Shown here: positions 19,003 through 25,312 of the stretch, in pieces
How positions within the stretch are numbered: the first letter of the stretch is position 1
Layout: each line of letters starts with the position of its first letter
NCBI GenBank assembly: GCA_034423575.1
Contig: DAOUIF010000019.1
Location: forward strand, 1-55,486
From: Bin87 sp034423575
GTDB taxonomy: Bacteria > Chloroflexota > Dehalococcoidia > Lucifugimonadales > UBA3495
Direction: 5' to 3'
DNA: 55,486 bases
Translations under genes and position numbers: made by a program
The notes under the pieces: model-generated
Seen by the model: the letters and a program-made list of their open reading frames with translations, nothing else
Told to the model about the DNA's origin: nothing
The model's database searches: none

Positions 19003-19070
19003 CCGTCGCTCCTTCCAGCCATCGTTGTCGCCGCGTCTTCAGATACGGGACCGAGTGAGTTACGCGCGGA

Positions 19071-19691
19071 TCAATCTCCGTTGCGGGGGACCGGTTTGCC
19101 GTTCCGGATCACTATGTCCGGTCTACTGAACACTGCAGCGTTCCTGAACTGCGTCGCCGGTTTGATCACACCGAAAGTGTGGGTGCGACCCCCGCCACCG
19201 GTTCCGGCGGTACTGCCTTCGTATTTCCAATCCGAGGTCTCCAGGAAGGCGAGGTGGAGGCGCCATATCAGCACCTGTTTGTCAGGCTCAATCGTGCCCG
19301 TTGGATCCACTAGGTATCGAAGGACGCGGTACCAACCGGCGTGGTTGTAGTGGGCCTGCAGCGCCCAAGCGCGAAGGCTTGCCTTGACTTCCAGGGAATC
19401 CCCCGACGGCGGAGGATCCGGCGAACCCCGACGCTTCAGGTCTGGAAAGCGTTGTTGCGCTAGGTCACTGTGGCGAGGTTTTTCGTAAACCGTCAGGGAC
19501 GAGAAAGCCCTTGCGGCGAAAATACCCACCAACGCGCTGAACACATTGGCCTGTTCGAAATATATTTCTACGAACTGCTCCGTCTCATTTTCCACCGAGG
19601 CTATCACCCGTCGCAATTGGCCCACTGACAATCCGGGAGGTAAAGCAACTTCCCGGTTGAACCAACTGCCCGGAGCGAACGCGCTAGTCAT
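19071..19691 (-). CDS. Probable type II restriction endonuclease, PD-(D/E)xK
   Basis: 206 residues with no family I can name. A PD-(D/E)xK nuclease core is visible: Pro83-Asp84 in RFPDLKRRG, then Glu101-Val-Lys103 in SLEVKAS, with an upstream helix carrying Glu49. A conserved-looking NHAGWYR segment follows, and later GTGGGGRTHTFGVIKP, possibly a DNA-contacting loop. The gene overlaps the 3' end of the DNA methyltransferase by eight bases on the same strand, which is the strongest evidence for a restriction role. The call is inference from motif and context. Confidence 0.6.
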   Translation of the reverse strand: MTSAFAPGSWFNREVALPPGLSVGQLRRVIASVENETEQFVEIYFEQANVFSALVGIFAARAFSSLTVYEKPRHSDLAQQRFPDLKRRGSPDPPPSGDSLEVKASLRAWALQAHYNHAGWYRVLRYLVDPTGTIEPDKQVLIWRLHLAFLETSDWKYEGSTAGTGGGGRTHTFGVIKPATQFRNAAVFSRPDIVIRNGKPVPRNGD

Positions 19692-20628
19692 CTTTCAGTT
19701 GTGTCAAAAGAGGCACCACCCGCTGGGCCATGGCATGATACTCGGTCGAAGCTTCGATCCCCACGGCATGGAGACCGCCGGCTCGAGCAGCCGCAACGGT
19801 GGACCCGGAACCCATGAAGGGGTCTAGAATGGTGCCCGTGCCCAGCGGCAACGCGGCGCGGGTCAGTTGACGCATAAGCCGCTGCGGCTTCAGAGATGGG
19901 TGAGGCGCGATCCGTCGCTCTGCTTTGGATGCCGGCGGACAAACGATGACGTCCCAGAACGGCTGCTCATCTGATATCCGGCGCAATCCTCCCACACCCC
20001 AACGGTTGAGGTTGTCCTGAACGCGACCTTCAAGCGGCTTGCGGAACAGTCCCCACGGTTCCCAACCAGCACGCGGCATCACCGACACGTCGGGGAACTC
20101 CTTGTGGGCGTTTTTCGGCCGGTCGCCACCCCGCAGGGTCTTCACGATGCGCACGATCTCTCCTCGCTTTTCGAAACCCACCTCCATCATCGGAATGTAA
20201 ACATGGTGGGACAGCAGCGGGTTGGTGGCGATGAAGACATGGCCGCCCGGCACCAGAACTCGCATGAGCAGCGGCGCCAATCGTCCGAAGAACTGTTGCA
20301 GGTCAGCCTCCTCCGCCGGCGTCAGCACCGTGTAGCGGGGCACCGGGTTACGTTGCGCGCCGTCAAAACTCGGCGGGATGCGCCATACCCCGCCGGCTCC
20401 ATTTTCGCGCTTGGCCAACTGCTCGGGGCGGTACTCGACCAGCCCGTACGGTGGGTCCATTACCACCGCATGTATTGACGACGGATCGGCTGATTTGAGC
20501 CACTCAAAGGCATCGGCGTTTATCAGATCCGGATCGGCGGTTGAAACGAGATCGGCGTCCGATGCACAGATCGGATCTGCGCCACTGGTGTCGGCTGAGA
20601 AGTTATGCAGTTCCGGTTGTATTGCCAT
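19684..20628 (-). CDS. DNA methyltransferase, beta class (N4-cytosine or N6-adenine)
   Basis: 314 residues from MAIQPELHNF; the frame is open to 20655. The catalytic motif IV is DPPYG (near residue 60) and the SAM-binding motif I is at the C-terminal end, ILDPFMGSGSTVAAARAGG, preceded by HPSLKPQRLM. The order IV, target-recognition region, I defines the beta class. DPPY suits N6-adenine or N4-cytosine methylation. It partners with the overlapping putative endonuclease downstream, and lies 48 bases downstream of the portal gene, so it may be part of the phage-like segment. Confidence 0.9.
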   Translation of the reverse strand: MAIQPELHNFSADTSGADPICASDADLVSTADPDLINADAFEWLKSADPSSIHAVVMDPPYGLVEYRPEQLAKRENGAGGVWRIPPSFDGAQRNPVPRYTVLTPAEEADLQQFFGRLAPLLMRVLVPGGHVFIATNPLLSHHVYIPMMEVGFEKRGEIVRIVKTLRGGDRPKNAHKEFPDVSVMPRAGWEPWGLFRKPLEGRVQDNLNRWGVGGLRRISDEQPFWDVIVCPPASKAERRIAPHPSLKPQRLMRQLTRAALPLGTGTILDPFMGSGSTVAAARAGGLHAVGIEASTEYHAMAQRVVPLLTQLKDD

Positions 20629-20676
20629 GGTGGGTGCCCGAGTCTGGCCTAGCATAACCGAGGCATTTTGTGCTGT

Positions 20677-21912
20677 CTATTGATTGCCCGGCCCATCGCC
20701 CCACGGCACCTCGGGCAGGTTCCGCTCCCGGCGCACCTCGTTGATGGTGAGCACGCCCCGGTCCAGCAGCGCGGACTCCCGCTGTACCCGGTTGTTCTCG
20801 TCCTCCTGCAGCGCCTCGATGGCCGACAGGTCGAACTCCACCGACAGCTGCGGGTAGCCCAGCCGGGGCAGCAGCATCCGGTTCAGCTGCTCCTCCAGGA
20901 ACCGCACCTCCGGCACCACGGTGTTGCGCCAGAACATGCGCTCCGACGCCTGCACGTTGGCGTAAGTGGCGCGCTCGAAGTCGCCCAGCAGCAGCTTGGG
21001 GACCCCGTAGGTCCGGCTCACCTCCTCCAGGCTCCAGCGGAGTCCCTGGATGAAGTCGATGTCCCGGTGGGACAGGCCCAGCATCTTCACGTCGCGCACC
21101 GCCGACGCCACCGCCGGTCGGTTGGCATTGACCGAGCCCTGGTGGCGCATCTCCCAGCGGGTGTAGAACTCCTCCAGCTCCGTCTCGCTCATCTCCTCGT
21201 TGGTCAGCAGCAAGAAGTCGGGGCGCGCCGAGTTCCGCAGCAGGTGCCGGTTGAAGCGGAGACCCTCGTGGCCCATGTCGGCGGACAGCCGCGCCGGCGC
21301 CAGCGGCGACAGCCCGGCCAGTTCCTCCAGCGGGTTGAAATAGCGCAGCCACACGATCTCGTCCGGCGTGTAGGCCACCGGCTCGGCGACCCCGCGGTAC
21401 ACGAACCCCCGCACGTAGCGCCGCCGGTCCGGCAGCACGGCGACCCGGTCTGGACGCAGCGGCCACAGCTCTGGCTGGCCGTCCTCGTCGCGTTCGATGG
21501 CCCAGAAGGCCGCGCCCCACAGGCACAGGTGGGTCTCCGTCGCCCGCCACAGGTCGGCGCGGGTGTGCCACGAGTTCACCCGGTCCAGCAGGCGCGCCAC
21601 CGGATGCGACGGCTCCACCGCCGCCCGGCGCGCGCCGGTCTCTCCGGTGCGGTACACTCGCAGCGGCGGCCGGGTCAGGGCGTCGGCGCGCAGTTTGATG
21701 GCCGCGTACACCGAAGGCGACGTCGCCATGTACCGCCCGTACTCCGGACGCGCCCAGCCGCCGCCGGCGTCGGTCGCCAGGCCGGCCAGCCTCTCATCCG
21801 CCGGCAGCCGGTCCGCCAGCGCCGCCCGATTGGCCCGCTGCACCACCGCGGTCTCGGCGACGTTCCGCCGGCCGACCCGGACCGAGCGCAGCATCTTGCC
21901 CAGTTTCACCAT
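20677..21912 (-). CDS. Phage portal protein (HK97 type)
   Basis: 411 residues from MVKLGKMLRSVRV, chosen because AAGGAGAG precedes this ATG; the frame continues upstream through a palindromic repeat. Family landmarks: a SPSVYAAIKLRADAL helix near residue 70, ETHLCLWGAAFWAIER, the VAYTPDEIVWLRYFNPLEELAGLSP segment, an ERATYANVQASERMFWRNTVVPEV region, and a C-terminal TINEVRRERNLPEVPWGDG. The portal forms the ring through which DNA enters the capsid. No capsid, protease or tail gene follows; the next gene is a DNA methyltransferase. Confidence 0.93.
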   Translation of the reverse strand: MVKLGKMLRSVRVGRRNVAETAVVQRANRAALADRLPADERLAGLATDAGGGWARPEYGRYMATSPSVYAAIKLRADALTRPPLRVYRTGETGARRAAVEPSHPVARLLDRVNSWHTRADLWRATETHLCLWGAAFWAIERDEDGQPELWPLRPDRVAVLPDRRRYVRGFVYRGVAEPVAYTPDEIVWLRYFNPLEELAGLSPLAPARLSADMGHEGLRFNRHLLRNSARPDFLLLTNEEMSETELEEFYTRWEMRHQGSVNANRPAVASAVRDVKMLGLSHRDIDFIQGLRWSLEEVSRTYGVPKLLLGDFERATYANVQASERMFWRNTVVPEVRFLEEQLNRMLLPRLGYPQLSVEFDLSAIEALQEDENNRVQRESALLDRGVLTINEVRRERNLPEVPWGDGPGNQ

Positions 21913-21934
21913 GTTTGCTCTCTCCTTGATATTG

Positions 21935-22036
21935 TCAGAATCAGGATTGCCGGGATTTCGGGATTCGCAGGATTGAAATAACTCCGCCACCGGGCAACCC
22001 AATCCTGAAAATCCGCAAATCCGGTGAATCCTGAAT
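21935..22036. repeat. Dispersed palindromic repeat, copy B (between terminase and portal)
   Basis: The arm TCAGAATCAGGATT is at 21935-21948, and a partial opposite arm GAATCCTGAATTT lies near 22026-22038, with internal CAGGATTG and AATCCTGAAAATCC words. It fills nearly all the space between the terminase stop and the portal Shine-Dalgarno. Confidence 0.75.
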
Positions 22037-23368
22037 TTAAAGGAACAGGTCCCGCATCCAGCGCGGGTGTTCGATCATGGGGCCGGTGTCCAGGAAGGCC
22101 AGCATCAGGGCGTCGGCCTTGTCCGGCGAGGGCAGGCCGCGGCTCTTCATGCTGTCCTTGCTTTCCATCAGCACCTTGCCCCGGCTGTTGTACCGGTACC
22201 GCAGCGACGCCAGCTCGGCGATCAGCTCCGCGTCCCGGGGGATGCGGATCCTGTGGCCGCGGAACCGCCGCGCCAGCGTCCAGTAGCCCTCCGCCCGCAG
22301 GTTGGCGCAGACCATCTCCTCGCGCATCGGCGCGCCGGCCCCGTTGAACCCGTACACGGTGAACCCCTGCGCCCGCAGTGGGTCCACCACGCCGGCGCCC
22401 ATCCCCGTCTCGTCCACGTTCACCTGCTGCGGATGATGGTCCCGCGCCGTCACCACGACCTGCCCGGCGGTCGCATCGGTGGGGAACCCGTGGCGCACCT
22501 GCACGTCCGCCACCACGTCGCCGCGGCGCACCATGATCACGGTGCGGTCGACTCCGAAACGGGCCACGTCCACCCCGAACACCACCGGCTCGTACCCGCC
22601 CGTGGCCGCCGGAACCTCGCCCAGCGGATACGTGGCGTCGTCGATGTCGGAGATGGCGATCAGGTTGTCCTCGCCGCGGTCGGGGAACTCGCCCATCACC
22701 CGCGCCCGGAACGTCTCGCTGTTCTCGCCCCACATCGCCCGCCGCTCCTCCACCCATGCCGGCGTGGTCAGCCCCGGTATCTCGATGCTGTTCGCCACCA
22801 CGTTGGGCGACTCCAGGGCCGATATGGTGATGGTCTCGTAGATCCCACGCTCCCGGTGGAAGGCCCGGTGGAACCCGCCCGAGGTGGTCGTCGGGTTGCC
22901 CACCAGCAGCAGGTGCGGGTTGGCCGAGGTCATCACCGCCTCCACCGCTTCGTAGATGGGCTCGGCGACCCCCTCGGCCTCGTCCACCACCACGAACATG
23001 TTCTCGCAGTGGAAGCCCTGGAACTGGTCCGCGTCGCTGGCCGACAGCCCCATGGCGTAGCGGTCGTCCGCCACCTCCCACCGGGTGTCCAGCATGGTCC
23101 CGCCCAGCGTGTCCGACGCGTCGCGGTAGAGCCGGTGGATCTGACGCCAGAGCACGTGGCGCACCTGCCGGAACGTGGGCGCGGTGCTGAGCACGATAGC
23201 TGGGTCGTGGGCGTGCACGTACCACAGCACGGCCACGGCGGCGGTGAAGTCCTTGCCCAGGCCGTTGCCCGACTTCACCGCCACCCGCCGGCTGCGCTCC
23301 ACCGCCCGCAGCACCTCCTCCTGCTTCTCCCACAGCCTCACGCCCAGGGTGTCCGACGCGAACCGCAC
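22037..23368 (-). CDS. Phage terminase large subunit
   Basis: About 443 residues if started at GTG 23368; the frame is open to 23509, but the upstream 47 codons are mostly the palindromic repeat (copy C). Walker A is SGNGLGKDF, Walker B is MFVVVDEAEGV, and the nuclease domain opens with VFGVDVARFGVDRTVI (the first acidic residue of the RNase H fold). A late KADALMLAFLD carries the last acidic residue. The protein cuts and pumps DNA into a capsid through the portal. GTG is inferred; no strong Shine-Dalgarno is visible, only AAAGG. Confidence 0.92.
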   Translation of the reverse strand: MRFASDTLGVRLWEKQEEVLRAVERSRRVAVKSGNGLGKDFTAAVAVLWYVHAHDPAIVLSTAPTFRQVRHVLWRQIHRLYRDASDTLGGTMLDTRWEVADDRYAMGLSASDADQFQGFHCENMFVVVDEAEGVAEPIYEAVEAVMTSANPHLLLVGNPTTTSGGFHRAFHRERGIYETITISALESPNVVANSIEIPGLTTPAWVEERRAMWGENSETFRARVMGEFPDRGEDNLIAISDIDDATYPLGEVPAATGGYEPVVFGVDVARFGVDRTVIMVRRGDVVADVQVRHGFPTDATAGQVVVTARDHHPQQVNVDETGMGAGVVDPLRAQGFTVYGFNGAGAPMREEMVCANLRAEGYWTLARRFRGHRIRIPRDAELIAELASLRYRYNSRGKVLMESKDSMKSRGLPSPDKADALMLAFLDTGPMIEHPRWMRDLFL

Positions 23369-23378
23369 CGGACCTTTG

Positions 23379-23464
23379 TCTGAAGCAGGATTTTCGAGAT
23401 TACGGGATTTACCGGATTGGCAAAAATCCTGGCAATCCTCAAATCCGGCAAATCCTGATTCAGA
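23379..23464. repeat. Dispersed palindromic repeat, copy C (upstream of terminase)
   Basis: Arms TCTGAAGCAGGATT (23379-23392) and AATCCTGATTCAGA (23451-23464) are inverted with one mismatch in 14. With copy B it flanks the terminase gene on both sides. Confidence 0.78.
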
Positions 23465-23509
23465 CGATTTTGAGACGGCTGTAACGACGTCCGTCCCATT
23501 CCGTCCCAC

Positions 23510-23758
23510 CTATCGCGAGGGGGCCGGGCGGCCCGACCCCGGCCGGCGGCGCACCGCGGCCACCGACGCCACCCGGCGCCGCGCCTCATCGGGGTTGATC
23601 GGCGCCGCCGCGGGCTGCACGTTCGCGCCCCCGCCGTGCCCGTCCGGCGGGCTGAACAGGAAGCCGCAGTCCAGGCAGCGATACACCGTATGGTCTTCCC
23701 CGTCCAGTCGGGCCAGTTCCAGCAGTCGGTCGGATTCGCAACGACGACAGAACAACAC
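23510..23758 (-). CDS. Small zinc-ribbon protein of the phage-like cluster
   Basis: 82 residues from a GTG start, with AGAGGTGA six bases upstream. The N-terminal 35 residues hold two knuckles, FCRRCESD and YRCLDCGFLF, giving a four-Cys zinc ribbon. The rest is Pro/Ala/Arg-rich and probably disordered. It lies just upstream of the terminase gene, where phages often have a small terminase or HNH protein, but it has neither fold. Function unknown; zinc and perhaps DNA binding are inferred. Confidence 0.7.
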   Translation of the reverse strand: MLFCRRCESDRLLELARLDGEDHTVYRCLDCGFLFSPPDGHGGGANVQPAAAPINPDEARRRVASVAAVRRRPGSGRPAPSR

Positions 23759-23815
23759 TATTCACCTCTCGCGCGCGGCCGGAAATTGCGGATTGTGCAG
23801 GCCACGCCAGACCAC

Positions 23816-23843
23816 TGTATAGAACTTACGTTCCATACGTCAA
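23816..23843 (-). promoter_or_regulatory. Promoter with LexA-box-like operator in its spacer
   Basis: On the minus strand TTGACG (23843-23838) and TATACA (23821-23816) are 16 bases apart, a good sigma70-type promoter. The spacer carries GAAC-GTAA-GTTC, a perfect inverted repeat that resembles the GAACNNNNGTTC core of Gram-positive-type LexA boxes. Transcription would start near 23808 and read into the zinc-ribbon, terminase and portal genes. Confidence 0.55.
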
Positions 23844-23867
23844 CCGTGCCGTGTCAGCAAAAAATAA

Positions 23868-23891
23868 GCCCCGCCGGCTTCCCGGCGGGGC
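23868..23891 (-). terminator. Rho-independent terminator
   Basis: GCCCCGCCGG and CCGGCGGGGC form a perfect 10-bp stem with a four-base loop. On the minus strand it is followed by TTATTTTTTG, a real T tract. It ends the transcript of the acidic small protein (23929-24123) before the promoter of the terminase unit. Confidence 0.9.
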
Positions 23892-23928
23892 GCAATCGCG
23901 GGCGTTGGGTTGGGCTGGCGGAGCCGGG

Positions 23929-24123
23929 CTAGCCCGGATTGTGCCGCTGCACGATCTCCACGATGCGAGAGTCCAGGCTACTCAACTGGTCATCCAGAAC
24001 GCCGGCGTCGGCGTAGGCAACAGCCAGGTGGGCGTCGTGCTGGATGTCCTCCCAGTCGGTCTCCAACTCGAACTCGTCGCGCAGCTCCTCAAACAGCTGG
24101 TCCAGCGAAGCCTTGTCGAACAT
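23929..24123 (-). CDS. Small acidic helical protein, unknown function
   Basis: 64 residues from MFDKASLDQLFEEL, chosen because GGAGGAGGT lies upstream of this ATG; the frame is open to 24279 but the added part is low-complexity. The protein is mostly helical and acidic (EELRDEFELETDWEDIQHD), with a short C-terminal helix. It is followed by a strong terminator, so it is a single-gene transcript or is co-transcribed with the coiled-coil protein at 24328. I do not recognise the family. Confidence 0.65.
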   Translation of the reverse strand: MFDKASLDQLFEELRDEFELETDWEDIQHDAHLAVAYADAGVLDDQLSSLDSRIVEIVQRHNPG

Positions 24124-24327
24124 ATCGGTTTTGTTACCTCCTCCAGTTGGTCGGCGGCCCTGCGGTTGAGCCGCCCCGGGCCACGTCGCCGGCACGGGCA
24201 ACCCCGTGCCTGACCCGAGCCGATCTGCGGCGCTCGTGGCAGCACGGGGTATATTACTCCCATTCATCGCCGGGGGCAAGCGTCGCCCAACCCGCTCCGG
24301 GGCGGTTTCCCGTCCGCGCGCCAGCGC

Positions 24328-24684
24328 CTAGTCCGCGGCCGGATCCGGCACGGGCTCGGTGGGCGTCAGTACGACGCCGCCCGTCTGCTCGTCGTGGCGG
24401 TGACGCATCACCAGGTCAACCCGCTCGTGCAGCGCCCGCAGCAGCCCGCGATTCTCCGCCACCTGTTCCTCCACCCGCTCAATGCGTGCGGTAAGGGTCT
24501 CCTGGAGGTTCCGCATGTCTCCCCGCAGGTTCCCCATCTCCTCCCGGATGCCGCTGATGGTGCCTTCCAGCCGGCCCACCGTTGAGCTCAGGCGCATCAC
24601 TGCTGCCAGCATGGTAACCGCCAACAGGCCCTGGAACCCCATGATGGCGAAGAGAATAGTGGCATTTACGTTGAAGTCGCCCAT
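24328..24684 (-). CDS. One-span membrane protein with coiled coil
   Basis: 118 residues. Residues 8-30 are a hydrophobic helix (ILFAIMGFQGLLAVTMLAAV), followed by a heptad-patterned coiled coil at about 35-95 (VGRLEGTISGIREEM and onwards) and a short Pro/Asp-rich tail. AAGGAG lies nine bases before ATG. The layout resembles small membrane-anchored spacer or holin-accessory proteins, but no specific family is evident. Nearest neighbours are phage-like. Confidence 0.7.
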   Translation of the reverse strand: MGDFNVNATILFAIMGFQGLLAVTMLAAVMRLSSTVGRLEGTISGIREEMGNLRGDMRNLQETLTARIERVEEQVAENRGLLRALHERVDLVMRHRHDEQTGGVVLTPTEPVPDPAAD

Positions 24685-25312
24685 TTGGCGGTCTCCTTGC
24701 GGTTCGCCAATATGCTATCACCCTTCGTCGATGGTGACCTGCGCCGCCGCGCTACCCTTTTCACGGTCGCGTCCGCCGCGCCAGGATTTGGGGATCGTCG
24801 GGACTGGAACCGTTGCGCCATGGAGATCTCCCAATCCTGTCCATCCCTGTAAAAGCCAAATGGGCTTTTCTCAAAAATCGGCCAAAACCGGGTTTTTTCT
24901 GTAATACTCCCGTAATATTGACGCCGCTACAATTGGTCGCCAAGTGTGGAAATTTATCCAGCCGTCGCCCACGGCCGGCCGACCCAATCGTCATTCCTGC
25001 GAAAGAACGTCATCCCGTACTTGATACGGGACAGGAATCCAGGACGGCCCCAAAGACGGCATCAGCGCAAGGAGGTGCCAGGAAAGCTACCTGTCAAAAG
25101 ACGCCCCACGCCCGCCCGCGGGCATCACCGCCGTCATTGCGAGCGCATCCGCACACTGTCATTGCGAGCCTGTCTTCCTTGTCATTGGGAGCTTCTCTTC
25201 ACTGTCATTGCGAGCGCAGCGCGGCAATCCCGGCCCCGGACACAACGGGCCGAGGGCGCACCGAGAAACTCAAATTACCCAGAGGACAATCTCGAAAGGG
25301 AGATTTTGTCAA
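24685..25312. other. Intergenic region with several repeat types
   Basis: No gene is supported in these 628 bases. The first part (24782-24850) has CAGGATTTGGGGATC and CCCAATCCTGTCC, a degenerate version of the dispersed palindromic repeat. Around 24990-25035 there is a second palindrome family (TCATTCCTGCG ... GTACTTGATACGGGACAGGAATCC). From 25133 a short array of GTCATTGCGAGC units follows. The promoter of the Fn3 protein must lie in the last 100 bases; none is obvious. Confidence 0.6.
25133..25214. repeat. Four-unit GTCATTGCGAGC array
   Basis: The 12-base word GTCATTGCGAGC occurs at 25133, 25158, 25181 (GTCATTGGGAGC, one change) and 25203, spaced 22-25 bases apart. The last is followed by GCAGCGCGGCAATCCC, the usual downstream half of this widespread intergenic repeat. 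The intervening bases are not conserved, so it is neither a CRISPR nor a strict tandem repeat. Confidence 0.7.

Noticed and set aside
25133..25214. Possible CRISPR array
   Set aside because: The repeated word is only 12 bases, spacers are about 10-13 bases, and no cas gene is nearby.
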